Assembly: GCF_900250115.1 (NCBI RefSeq)
Contig: NZ_LT984803.1
Span: 1,240,001 to 1,304,000, forward strand
Source of the DNA: Cupriavidus taiwanensis
GTDB taxonomy: Bacteria; Pseudomonadota; Gammaproteobacteria; Burkholderiales; Burkholderiaceae
DNA length: 64,000 nucleotides
Direction of reading: 5' to 3'
The translations under genes and the position numbers were made by a program. The number at the start of each line of letters is the position of its first letter. The stretch's first letter is position 1. Of this stretch, positions 53,015-63,277 are shown piece by piece. The notes below the pieces were generated by a model. That model did no database searches, was not told the origin of the DNA, and worked only from the letters and a program-made list of their open reading frames with translations.

Positions 53015-54799
53015 ATGAGTGTGATCGAAGTCAAGGTGCCGGATATCGGCGATTTCGACGCGGTGGAAGTGATCGAGGTGCTGGTCAAGGCCGGCGACAC
53101 GGTCGAGGTGGAACAGTCCCTGATCGTGCTGGAATCCGACAAGGCCAGCATGGACGTGCCGTCGTCGGCTGCCGGCAAGGTGGTCGACGTCAAGGTCAAG
53201 GTCGGCGACAAGGTGGGCCAGGGCGCGGTGATCTGCACCATCGAGGCCCAGGCAGGCGCGGCCGCTGCGCCTGCCCCCGCACCGGCCCCGGCGCCCGCGC
53301 AAGCCCCGGCGCCGGCCCCCGCGGCGGCGCCGGCTCCCGCCGCCGCCAGCCACGCGGGCGGTGCCGATATCCAGTGCGAGATGCTGGTGCTGGGGGCCGG
53401 TCCCGGCGGCTACTCGGCCGCCTTCCGCGCCGCCGACCTGGGCATGAATACCGTGCTGGTGGAGCGCTACGGCACCCTCGGCGGGGTCTGCCTGAACGTG
53501 GGCTGCATCCCGTCCAAGGCGCTGCTGCACAACGCCGCGGTGATCGACGAAGCCAAGGCGCTGGCCGCCCACGGCATCCTGTTCGGCGAAGCCAAGATCG
53601 ACCTGGACGGCCTGCGCCACTACAAGAACCAGGTGGTCGGCAAGCTGACCGGCGGCCTGGCCGGCATGGCCAAGGCGCGCAAGGTGCAGGTGGTGCGCGG
53701 GGTCGGCAATTTCCTCGACCCGCATCACCTTGAAGTGGAACTGACCGAAGGCGAAGGCAAGCAGACCACCGGCAAGAAGACCGTGATCCGCTTCGACAAG
53801 GCCATCATTGCCGCCGGCAGCCAGGCGGTGAAGCTGCCCTTCATTCCGGAAGACCCGCGCATCGTCGACTCGACCGGCGCGCTGGAGTTGCCGGAAGTGC
53901 CCAACAAGATGCTGGTGATCGGCGGCGGCATCATCGGCCTGGAAATGGCCACGGTGTACAGCACGCTGGGCGCCGACATCGATGTCGTCGAAATGCTGCC
54001 GGGCCTGATGAACGGTGCCGACCGCGACCTGGTCAAGGTCTGGGAAAAGAAGAACAAGGACCGCTTCGGCAAGGTGATGCTGAACACCAAAACGGTCGCG
54101 GTGGAAGCCAGGCCGGATGGCATCTACGTCAGGTTCGAGGGCGAGCAGGCGCCGGCCGAGGCGCAGCGCTATGATCTGGTGCTGGTGTCGGTGGGCCGTT
54201 CGCCCAACGGCAAGCGCATCAGCGCCGAGAAGGCCGGCGTTGCCGTGACCGAGCGTGGCTTTATCGACGTCGACAAGCAGATGCGCACCAACGTGCCGCA
54301 TATCTACGCGATCGGCGATATCGTCGGACAGCCGATGCTGGCGCACAAGGCCGTGCACGAAGCCCACGTGGCCGCGGAAGCCGCGCATGGCGAGAAGGCG
54401 TTCTTCGACGCCAAGCAGATTCCGTCGGTGGCCTTCACCGATCCGGAAGTGGCGTGGGCCGGCCTGACCGAGGACGAGTGCAAGGCCAGGGGCATCAAGT
54501 ACAGCAAGGGCGTGTTCCCCTGGGCGGCTTCGGGCCGCGCCATCGCCAACGGCCGCGACGAGGGCTTCACCAAGCTGATCTTCGACGAGGAAACGCATCG
54601 CGTGATCGGCGGCGGCATCGTCGGCACGCATGCCGGCGACCTGATCAGCGAAGTGTGCCTGGCGATCGAGATGGGCGCCGACGCGGTGGATATCGGCAAG
54701 ACCATCCATCCGCACCCGACGCTGGGCGAGTCGATCGGCATGGCGGCGGAGATCTACGAAGGCACGTGCACGGACGTGCCGCCCCCGCGCAAGCGTTGA
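53015..54799 (+). CDS. pdhL: Dihydrolipoamide dehydrogenase E3 with N-terminal lipoyl domain
   Basis: A 594-residue flavoprotein. An N-terminal lipoyl domain (about 1-76, lipoyl Lys43 in [11 protein letters not shown]) and an Ala/Pro linker (about 85-117) precede the E3 core. The core has the FAD motif [19 protein letters not shown], the redox disulfide in [16 protein letters not shown], the NAD motif [19 protein letters not shown] and the C-terminal His-Glu in HPHPTLGES. It reoxidises the lipoyl groups of E2. The lipoyl fusion is typical of PdhL in this group. AGGAGCAAAC precedes the ATG. Confidence 0.97.
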   Translation: MSVIEVKVPDIGDFDAVEVIEVLVKAGDTVEVEQSLIVLESDKASMDVPSSAAGKVVDVKVKVGDKVGQGAVICTIEAQAGAAAAPAPAPAPAPAQAPAPAPAAAPAPAAASHAGGADIQCEMLVLGAGPGGYSAAFRAADLGMNTVLVERYGTLGGVCLNVGCIPSKALLHNAAVIDEAKALAAHGILFGEAKIDLDGLRHYKNQVVGKLTGGLAGMAKARKVQVVRGVGNFLDPHHLEVELTEGEGKQTTGKKTVIRFDKAIIAAGSQAVKLPFIPEDPRIVDSTGALELPEVPNKMLVIGGGIIGLEMATVYSTLGADIDVVEMLPGLMNGADRDLVKVWEKKNKDRFGKVMLNTKTVAVEARPDGIYVRFEGEQAPAEAQRYDLVLVSVGRSPNGKRISAEKAGVAVTERGFIDVDKQMRTNVPHIYAIGDIVGQPMLAHKAVHEAHVAAEAAHGEKAFFDAKQIPSVAFTDPEVAWAGLTEDECKARGIKYSKGVFPWAASGRAIANGRDEGFTKLIFDEETHRVIGGGIVGTHAGDLISEVCLAIEMGADAVDIGKTIHPHPTLGESIGMAAEIYEGTCTDVPPPRKR

Positions 54800-54912
54800 T
54801 TCCGGCTTGGCGCAGCGGCTCAATGGCTTGCGCTTCTGAGCCGCTGGGCGCCGGCGCTCGGTTCAGTGTGGAAAGCGGCCGAGCATCGCTCGCGGACCAC
54901 GAACGGCCATAG

Positions 54913-54967
54913 CTTGCGCCCCTGGCATGGCGCAAGTCGACCTGCTCGTCCGCCCGTGCGGACGAGC
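54913..54967 (+). terminator. Two consecutive strong hairpins downstream of pdhL
   Basis: Eight-base arms CTTGCGCC/GGCGCAAG (54913-54936) are followed by ten-base arms GCTCGTCCGC/GCGGACGAGC around CCGT (54944-54967). There is no T run, so Rho-independent termination is doubtful. They are nevertheless the best candidates for the end of the pdh transcript, 114 bases after the stop. Confidence 0.4.
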
Positions 54968-55537
54968 TGCGTCGCGCAATGAGCCGGATACACGCGCGCG
55001 CGAGCCTGAAAGATGATGCGATCAGCGCAATCATCGGGCGATTCAGCGTTTCTTCACAGAGGGACGCGATGGCTGCACGTCGCGGCAGCGTCATAACACG
55101 CGGCGAAGGCTGGAACTGACTTCCTCGAAGCCGTTGCGCAGATCGCACGCGAAAGTGCGCCTTCATCCTGGCCGAGTCGGTGCTCCGACTCCAGTGGCTA
55201 CCATCCTCGCTCATCCTCGCTCGGGGAAGCTCGATAGTCTCGAGGTCGTCGATTCGATAGTTGATCGCCGTGTCGGGGGGGGGGCAGCTCCCGTGCTCGA
55301 CAGGTCATTTTCTCCGACAGCTCTTCTCGCACTCGCGCCCGCACGGCATTTGCCGCACCTGGCGTTCCACAACTCCGGACTCCCGGGTTCGAAGTTGCCC
55401 TGCTGGCACTTTCATGGTTCAGCGGGCGAAACAGTGCGTTCGGCCTCCATGGCCATGCAACCGTCCTTGTGCTGGCCGTCCCGCGGCGCGCGAGCGCCTG
55501 CTTTCCGCTTTCCGTAAGAGTCAGCTCGGCCGCTTAA

Positions 55538-55566
55538 TTGATGGCCTGGCCTGTCCGCCATATCGT
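55538..55566 (+). promoter_or_regulatory. Candidate promoter of the malonate locus
   Basis: TTGATG (55538-55543) and TATCGT (55561-55566) are separated by 17 bases. The pair lies upstream of the 9-codon ORF and matC. Confidence 0.45.
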
Positions 55567-55656
55567 TCAGCCAAATCAACAAGTCGATACTGGCGCCGCA
55601 CGGGGCATTGCCCGTGCCGGTTTCCGTGCAGCCTGACCATCAAGGAGACAAGACAC

Positions 55657-55686
55657 ATGGCCTATCCCTTCCACACGTTGCCGTAG
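55657..55686 (+). CDS. Nine-codon ORF (leader peptide candidate) upstream of matC
   Basis: ATG at 55657 is preceded by AAGGAGA eight bases upstream, a better ribosome-binding site than that of matC itself. It encodes MAYPFHTLP and then stops. It may be a translated leader peptide in the matC 5' region, or the start of a gene whose remainder was lost. No attenuator hairpin with a T run is seen before matC. Confidence 0.4.
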   Translation: MAYPFHTLP

Positions 55687-55790
55687 CGGCAGATCCGAAT
55701 CGCCGGCAGCCGGCCCCTGCGCTGCCGGGTTCCCCTGACTTCCTTGCCAGTCGGCGTGCGCAGACGCGCGCGAGCCGCCATGGAGCCGTT

Positions 55791-57191
55791 ATGTCGTCAC
55801 ACGCCATTTCCATCTCGGTGCTGGGCCTGATGTTTATCATCGCCACGGTATTGCCAATCAACATGGGCGCACTTGCCTTTGTCGGTGCCTTCCTGGTCGG
55901 CACGCTGGTCGCGGCCATGCCGGCCAAGGCTATCCTTGCCGGTTTCCCCGTCGACCTGTTCCTGACCCTGGTCGGCATCACCTACCTGTTCGCCGTGGCG
56001 CAGAACAACGGCACCATCGACTGGCTGGTGCGGCTCGCGGTGCGCGCCGTGGGCGGCAGGATCGCCGCCATTCCATGGATCATGTTCATGATCGCGGCGC
56101 TGCTGACGTCGGTCGGCGCGGTCAGCCCGGCGGCGGTGGCCATCATCGCGCCGATTGCGCTGGGCTTCGCCGCGCGCTATGGCATCAACCCGCTGCTGAT
56201 GGGCCTGATGGTCATCCACGGCGCGCAGGGTGGCGGCTTCTCGCCGATCAGCATCTATGGCGGCATCACCAACAAGATCGTGCAGAAGGCCGGGCTGCCG
56301 CTCAATGAGATGGCGACGGCATTCGCCAGCCTGGGCGTGAACCTGGCCGTGGCCGCCGGTCTCTTCGTTGCGCTGGGCGGGCTGCGCCTGATGCGGCAGT
56401 CGGCACCGGCGGCGGCACAGCCGGTCGCCGGCGGCGTGCTGGCCATGGGGGCGCCGTTCGGCGCGCGCACCGTGCCGGCACAGGGGGCGCAGATCTACGG
56501 CGATGCGGAAGCCGAGGCCGGCATGGAAGAGCAGAAGACGATGGCGCGCGACCGCGCTGCGCTGCTCGGCAGCGAACCGGAAGCCGCCGCCGAAGCCCCT
56601 GCCGGGCTCTACCAGTACCTGACCGTGGCCGGCCTGGCCGCGCTGGCGGTGCTGACGCTCTATTTCAAGCTCGATATCGGCTTTGTCTCGCTGACCATCG
56701 CGCTGCTGCTCACGCTGATGGCGCCGGAACTGCAGAAGCGCGCGCTGAGCCAGGTGTCGTGGCCCGAGATCATGCTGATCGTCGGCGTCAGCACCTTCGT
56801 CGGGGTGATGGACAAGATGGGCACCATCGACTTCGTCGGCCACAGCGTCGCCGGCCTGACGTCCCCGCTGATGGCCGCGCTGCTGCTGTGCGTGGTGGGC
56901 GCGGTGGTGTCGGCCTTCGCCTCGTCGACTGCCGTGCTGGGTTCGCTGATCCCGCTGGCGGTGCCGTTCCTGCAGCAGGGCTCGGACGTGAGCGCCATCG
57001 GCTTTATCGCCGCGATGGCCGTGTCCTCCACCATCGTCGACGTCAGCCCGTTCTCGACCAATGGCGCGCTGGTGCTCGCCAACGCGCAGGGCGTGGACCG
57101 GCAGGCCTTCTTCCGCACGCTGCTGATCTATGGCGCGCTGGTCACCGTGATCGCGCCGGTGGTGTTGTGGCTCGTCTTCGTCGTGCTGTGA
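55791..57191 (+). CDS. matC: MatC-type dicarboxylate (malonate) carrier
   Basis: A 466-residue membrane transporter of the ion transporter superfamily. Residues about 5-150 follow the MatC N-terminal domain (FIIATVLPINMGALAFVGAFLVGTL, AILAGFPVDLFLTLVGITYLFAVAQNNGTIDWLV). A middle hydrophilic loop at about 205-265 and a second helix bundle follow. MatC carriers import malonate or related dicarboxylates, which fits the malonate decarboxylase genes downstream. The ATG at 55791 has TGGAG upstream; the longer frame to 55608 overlaps the 9-codon leader ORF. The spacer to acs is 34 bases. Confidence 0.85.
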   Translation: MSSHAISISVLGLMFIIATVLPINMGALAFVGAFLVGTLVAAMPAKAILAGFPVDLFLTLVGITYLFAVAQNNGTIDWLVRLAVRAVGGRIAAIPWIMFMIAALLTSVGAVSPAAVAIIAPIALGFAARYGINPLLMGLMVIHGAQGGGFSPISIYGGITNKIVQKAGLPLNEMATAFASLGVNLAVAAGLFVALGGLRLMRQSAPAAAQPVAGGVLAMGAPFGARTVPAQGAQIYGDAEAEAGMEEQKTMARDRAALLGSEPEAAAEAPAGLYQYLTVAGLAALAVLTLYFKLDIGFVSLTIALLLTLMAPELQKRALSQVSWPEIMLIVGVSTFVGVMDKMGTIDFVGHSVAGLTSPLMAALLLCVVGAVVSAFASSTAVLGSLIPLAVPFLQQGSDVSAIGFIAAMAVSSTIVDVSPFSTNGALVLANAQGVDRQAFFRTLLIYGALVTVIAPVVLWLVFVVL

Positions 57192-57225
57192 GTGTTTTCC
57201 TGTTGCCGCTACCTGACTCCTGACC

Positions 57226-59208
<1,983 letters not shown>

Positions 59209-59270
59209 CGGTGCGCACTCGCCGCCACGCGGCTAAGATAGGAGCCTGCCCCCCAACCACAGCCTGAGCC

Positions 59271-60188
59271 ATGAGAATCCGCATCGGCGAAGAGATCACC
59301 TTCCGCAAGCTCGAAGCCCTGCTGGCGTTCATGGAATCGGGCAACCTGGCCAAGGCGGCCGAGATCCTCGATACCAGCACGGTCAGCGTGCACCGCGCGC
59401 TGCATTCGCTGGAAGAGGGCACCAGTTGCGCGCTGTTCCGCCACGAGGGCCGCAACCTGATCCCGACCGACGCCGCCCATGTGCTGGCGGATACGGCAAG
59501 GGAAGTGCTCAAGGCCATGGCCGACGGCATCCGCGCCACGCGCGAGGCCGCCGGCTTTTCGGCCGACCACGTCAAGATCGGGTCGCTCTATTCGCTGACG
59601 GTCCAGACCGTGCCCAAGATCGTGATCGGCCTGAAGCTGCGGCGCCCGGAACTGCAGACCGAGCTGGTGCTGGGATCGAATGCGGACCTGCTGCAAAAGC
59701 TCAAGCAGGGCTCGATCGACGCCGCGCTGATGGCCGTGCCCGACCCCGACCCGGAGATCGAGTCGATCCCGCTGTTCGAGGACGATATCTTTTTTGCGGC
59801 GCCGGCCGATTCGCCCTATGCCTCGATGCCCGCGGTGGACCTGCGTGCCTGCCGGGACGAGCCGTTCGTCACCCTGAGCGAGGGTTTCGTCACCTACAGC
59901 GGCTTTGTCGAGGCGTTCCGCATCGCCGAATTCACGCCCAATGTGGTGATGAAGGTCGGCGATATCTTTTCGCTGATGAACCTGGTGGGCGGCGGCATCG
60001 GCTATACGCTGCTGCCGGGCCGGGTAAAAGGCGTGTATTCGCGCAATGTGGCCTTCGTGCCGCTGGCCGGCGAGTACGACATCAAGCAGACCATCGCCCT
60101 GAACTTCCTGCGCCGCCGCGAGCGGGATCCCAACCTGCTGGCGCTGGCCGCGGCGTGCCGCATGGCGATGCGCGACGCTGACCAGTAA
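59271..60188 (+). CDS. mdcR: LysR-family regulator, probable malonate regulator MdcR
   Basis: A 305-residue LysR regulator: helix-turn-helix in residues about 10-65 (FRKLEALLAFMESGNLAKAAEILDTSTVSVHRALHSLEEG) and a ligand-binding domain beyond 90. The N-terminal MRIRIGEEITFRKLEALLAF and MGLK-like middle part match the malonate-utilisation LysR type. It is unusual in being transcribed in the same direction as its presumed targets, embedded between acs and mdcA, with 145 bases before mdcA for a target promoter. Malonate as inducer is inferred from family and context. Confidence 0.85.
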   Translation: MRIRIGEEITFRKLEALLAFMESGNLAKAAEILDTSTVSVHRALHSLEEGTSCALFRHEGRNLIPTDAAHVLADTAREVLKAMADGIRATREAAGFSADHVKIGSLYSLTVQTVPKIVIGLKLRRPELQTELVLGSNADLLQKLKQGSIDAALMAVPDPDPEIESIPLFEDDIFFAAPADSPYASMPAVDLRACRDEPFVTLSEGFVTYSGFVEAFRIAEFTPNVVMKVGDIFSLMNLVGGGIGYTLLPGRVKGVYSRNVAFVPLAGEYDIKQTIALNFLRRRERDPNLLALAAACRMAMRDADQ

Positions 60189-60333
60189 GGGCACGGAGCG
60201 GCTTTTCGCCCGCGCCCTGGTCTCCCCTGGTCTCGCTTCCGGCCAGCGTAACGGTTCATTTCCCGGCGTGATTGTTTGCCGGACGGCGCCTGTTTAAGGT
60301 GGAGCCATCAGACAGACGCCAGCCGGAGACGCG

Positions 60334-61992
60334 ATGACCAACACCAGCACGGGCCGCCAATGGAATACCCGCAGGGAAGCCAAGGCGCGCCGCAAGCAGA
60401 ACGCCGCCGCCATTGCCGATGGCAAGGTGGTGCCGACCAGCGACATCGTCGCCTTCCTGGAGGCCGTGCTGGCCTGCGGCGACCGCGTCGTGCTGGAGGG
60501 CAACAACCAGAAGCAGGCTGACTTCCTGTCGCGCTCGCTGGCGCAGGTCGATCCCGCGCGCGTGAGTGCGCTGCACATGATCATTCCGAGCGTCAGCCGG
60601 GTCGAGCACCTGGACCTGTTCGAGCGCGGCATCGCGCGCAAGCTGGATTTCTCGTACGCGGGGGCGCAGAGCATCCGCATCTCGCAGTTCCTGGAGGACG
60701 GGCAGCTCGAAGTGGGCGCGATCCATACCTATATCGAGCTGTATTCGCGGCTGTACGTCGACCTGGTGCCCAATGTGGTGCTGATCGCCGGCTACAAGGC
60801 CGATCGCCAGGGCAACCTCTACACCGGCCCGAGTACTGAAGATACGCCGGCACTGGTCGAGGCCGCGGCCTTCCGCGACGGGCTGGTGATCGCGCAGGTC
60901 AACGAGATCGTCGACGATCCCGCGGGCCTGCCGCGCGTCGACGTGCCGGGCTCCTGGATCGACTACGTGGTGCAGGCGGACCAGCCTTTCTTCTGCGAAC
61001 CGCTGTTCACGCGCGACCCGCGGCTGATCAAGCCGGTCCACGTGCTGATGGCGATGATGGCGATCCGCGGCATCTACGAGCGCCACCAGGTGCAGTCGCT
61101 GAACCATGGCATCGGCTTCAACACCGCGGCGATCGAGCTGATCCTGCCGACCTACGGCGAGTCGCTCGGGCTCAAGGGCAAGATCTGCAAGTACTGGACC
61201 CTCAACCCGCATCCGACGCTGATCCCGGCGATCGAAACCGGCTGGGTCGAAAGCGTGCACAGCTTCGGCAGCGAGCTGGGCATGGAAGGCTATGTCGCCG
61301 CGCGCCCGGACGTTTTCTTTACCGGCGCGGACGGCTCGATGCGCTCGAACCGGGCCTTCTGCCAGCTTGCCGGCCAGTACGCGGTGGACCTGTTCATCGG
61401 CTCGACGCTGCAGATCGACGGCGACGGCCATTCGTCCACGGTGACGCGCGGGCGCCTGTCCGGCTTCGGCGGCGCGCCCAATATGGGCCACCAGCCGGGC
61501 GGGCGCCGGCACCCGACGCCGGCGTGGCTGGACCTGATCGAAACCGACGATCCGCTCGCGCGCGGCCGCAAGCTGGTGGTGCAGATGGTCGAGACCTTCC
61601 AGGCGGGCGGCAAGCCGACCTTCGTCGAATCGATGGATGCGGTCGAGGTCGCGCGCGAAAGCGGCATGCCGCTGGCGCCGGTGATGATCTACGGCGACGA
61701 CGTCACGCACGTGCTGACCGAAGAAGGCATCGCCTACCTGTACAAGGCGCAATCGCTGGAACAGCGGCGCCGCATGATTGCCGCCGTGGCGGGCGTCACG
61801 CCCATCGGCCTGAAGCACGATCCCGCCACCACGCGCCGGATGCGCAGCGACGGCCTGATCGCGTTGCCGGAAGACCTGGGCGTGCAGCGCAGCCTGGCGA
61901 CGCGCAGCCTGCTTGCGGCCAAAAGCATGGCCGACCTGGTCGACTGGTCCGGCGGGCTGTACGAGCCGCCGGCACGCTTCCGGAGCTGGTGA
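60334..61992 (+). CDS. mdcA: Malonate decarboxylase alpha subunit (acyl-carrier transferase)
   Basis: A 552-residue subunit that exchanges the acetyl group on the carrier protein for malonate, releasing acetate. MdcA proteins of this length begin with a WNTRREAKARRK-type segment, seen here near residue 9. The NQKQADFLSRSLAQVD and VDLFIGSTLQIDGDGHSSTVTRGRLSGFGGAPNMG blocks are family hallmarks. CCGGAGACGCG precedes the ATG. Its stop overlaps the mdcB start as TGATG, so the subunits are coupled. Confidence 0.95.
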   Translation: MTNTSTGRQWNTRREAKARRKQNAAAIADGKVVPTSDIVAFLEAVLACGDRVVLEGNNQKQADFLSRSLAQVDPARVSALHMIIPSVSRVEHLDLFERGIARKLDFSYAGAQSIRISQFLEDGQLEVGAIHTYIELYSRLYVDLVPNVVLIAGYKADRQGNLYTGPSTEDTPALVEAAAFRDGLVIAQVNEIVDDPAGLPRVDVPGSWIDYVVQADQPFFCEPLFTRDPRLIKPVHVLMAMMAIRGIYERHQVQSLNHGIGFNTAAIELILPTYGESLGLKGKICKYWTLNPHPTLIPAIETGWVESVHSFGSELGMEGYVAARPDVFFTGADGSMRSNRAFCQLAGQYAVDLFIGSTLQIDGDGHSSTVTRGRLSGFGGAPNMGHQPGGRRHPTPAWLDLIETDDPLARGRKLVVQMVETFQAGGKPTFVESMDAVEVARESGMPLAPVMIYGDDVTHVLTEEGIAYLYKAQSLEQRRRMIAAVAGVTPIGLKHDPATTRRMRSDGLIALPEDLGVQRSLATRSLLAAKSMADLVDWSGGLYEPPARFRSW

Positions 61993-62960
61993 TGGCAGGC
62001 GCCACCGCAAGGATCCTGCAAGTGCAGGCCCCGCAGACCCCCTACGCGCCCGGGCAGCGCCCGGCGGCCTCCGCCCAGGCCGAGGCGCTGGCGGGACTGG
62101 CCGTCAGCGCCATCGCCGAGGAAGCGCGGCTCTCGCCCAAGCCCGGCCTGGTCGACAGCCGCGGCAACGGGGCCCATGCCGACCTGACCTTGCCGCTGAT
62201 GCTGCGCTCGGCGCACGCGCTGGGGCCGTCGTTCGCGGCCATGGCCGATGCCGGGCTACAGGCACCGCACGTGGGCTATGGCCTGCGCGAACAGCTGGGC
62301 GCGCTCGGCCGCGAGGCCGAGGCCGTGATGCTGTCCGCCACCGGCGGCGTCAACACGCATCGCGGCGCGATCTGGTGCATCGGCCTGCTGGTCGGGGCCG
62401 CGGCGCACGCGAGCACTGCCGGGCTGGGTGCCGGTGCCGGGAGCATCAGCGCCACGGCCGGCGCCATTGCCTCACTGGCGGACCGGCACCGGCCGGTGCT
62501 CACCGGCAACAAGGGCGAGCTCGCCTGCCTGGCCTACGGGGTAGGCGGCGCGCGGGCGCAGGCGCGCGCCGGCTTCCCGCACGTGACACGGCTGGCGCTG
62601 CCGGCGCTGCGGCGCAGCCGCGCGCGTGGCGAGCCGGAATCGACGGCGCGCCTGAACGCGCTGCTCGCGCTGATGAGCGAGCTGGACGACACCTGCGTGC
62701 TGGCCAGGTCGGGGCGGCCCGGGCTGGACTTCATGCAGGCCGGCGCCAGGGCGGTGCTGTCGGCAGGCGGCGCGGGCACGGTCGCCGGGCGGCGCCACCT
62801 GCGCAGCCTCGACGCCGGCATGCTGGCCAGGCGGGCTTCGCCGGGCGGCGCGGCGGACCTGCTGGCCGCGACGATTTTCCTCGACCGGCTGTCACAGGAT
62901 CGGACTGCCGGCGTGACGGCGGCGAAAACGGCCGAGAAAAGCGGCTTCAGGGGACTCTGA
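61992..62960 (+). CDS. mdcB: Triphosphoribosyl-dephospho-CoA synthase for malonate decarboxylase
   Basis: A 322-residue enzyme (CitG/MdcB family) that builds the precursor of the MdcC prosthetic group from dephospho-CoA and ATP. Signature segments are EEARLSPKPGLVDSRGNGAHADLTLPLMLRSA near residues 45-75 and ATGGVNTHRGAIWCIGLL near 117-134, and LDDTCVLARSGRPGLDFMQ lies in the C-terminal part. Start and stop overlap the neighbours as TGATG on both sides. It is somewhat longer than many homologues, mainly through an alanine/proline-rich N-terminus. Confidence 0.92.
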   Translation: MAGATARILQVQAPQTPYAPGQRPAASAQAEALAGLAVSAIAEEARLSPKPGLVDSRGNGAHADLTLPLMLRSAHALGPSFAAMADAGLQAPHVGYGLREQLGALGREAEAVMLSATGGVNTHRGAIWCIGLLVGAAAHASTAGLGAGAGSISATAGAIASLADRHRPVLTGNKGELACLAYGVGGARAQARAGFPHVTRLALPALRRSRARGEPESTARLNALLALMSELDDTCVLARSGRPGLDFMQAGARAVLSAGGAGTVAGRRHLRSLDAGMLARRASPGGAADLLAATIFLDRLSQDRTAGVTAAKTAEKSGFRGL

Positions 62961-63277
62961 TGGAACAACTGCGATTTGAATTCCCGGCGGGACAGCCGGC
63001 CACCGTACGCGTACTGGTCGGCGTGGTGGGCTCGGGCGACCTCGAGGTCGTGGTCGAGCCCGGCCAGGGCGGCAAGACCACGGTGGAGGTCACCACCTCG
63101 GTCAATGGCTACGGCCGCGTCTGGGATGCGCAGCTCTCGCGCGTCTTCGCCGCCGAGCCGCGCGCGGCGATGCATATCCGCATCCACGATTTCGGCGCGA
63201 CGCCGGGCGTGGTCGGCATGCGCCTGGCGGAAGCGTTTGAAGCGCTGGGCGATCCGCAACAAGGAGACGGCGCATGA
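62960..63277 (+). CDS. mdcC: Malonate decarboxylase acyl carrier protein (delta subunit)
   Basis: A 105-residue carrier. MEQLRFEFPAG opens the chain and GVVGSGDLEVVVEP follows; Ser25 in this motif is at the same position as the serine that carries the phosphoribosyl-dephospho-CoA arm in the Klebsiella protein. The C-terminal IRIHDFGATPGVVGMRLAEAFE is typical. Start overlaps mdcB (TGATG) and stop overlaps mdcD (ATGA). Confidence 0.95.
   Translation: MEQLRFEFPAGQPATVRVLVGVVGSGDLEVVVEPGQGGKTTVEVTTSVNGYGRVWDAQLSRVFAAEPRAAMHIRIHDFGATPGVVGMRLAEAFEALGDPQQGDGA

Larger units (their letters stand above)
54800..55656. other. About 0.9 kb without a recognisable gene; hairpins and a G10 tract
   Basis: Open frames here (for example 54645-55214 minus, 55134-55517 plus) show residue use unlike the neighbours and no motif I recognise. 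Two strong hairpins stand at 54913-54936 (CTTGCGCC/GGCGCAAG) and 54944-54967 (GCTCGTCCGC/GCGGACGAGC). A direct repeat CATCCTCGCT and a run of ten G (55275-55284) follow. The region could be a decayed gene or mobile-element remnant between the pdh and malonate loci; I cannot identify the ancestor. Confidence 0.5.

Noticed and set aside
50348..54823. 1491-codon open frame on the minus strand across pdhB-BPH-pdhL
   Set aside because: It is the mirror of three well-defined plus-strand genes; its His/Arg/Asp/Gly-rich composition is typical of antisense frames in GC-rich DNA and it has no domain.
54645..55214. 189-codon minus-strand frame as a transposase fragment
   Set aside because: The residues do not show a transposase motif I can name, and part overlaps pdhL antisense, so no mobile-element call is made.
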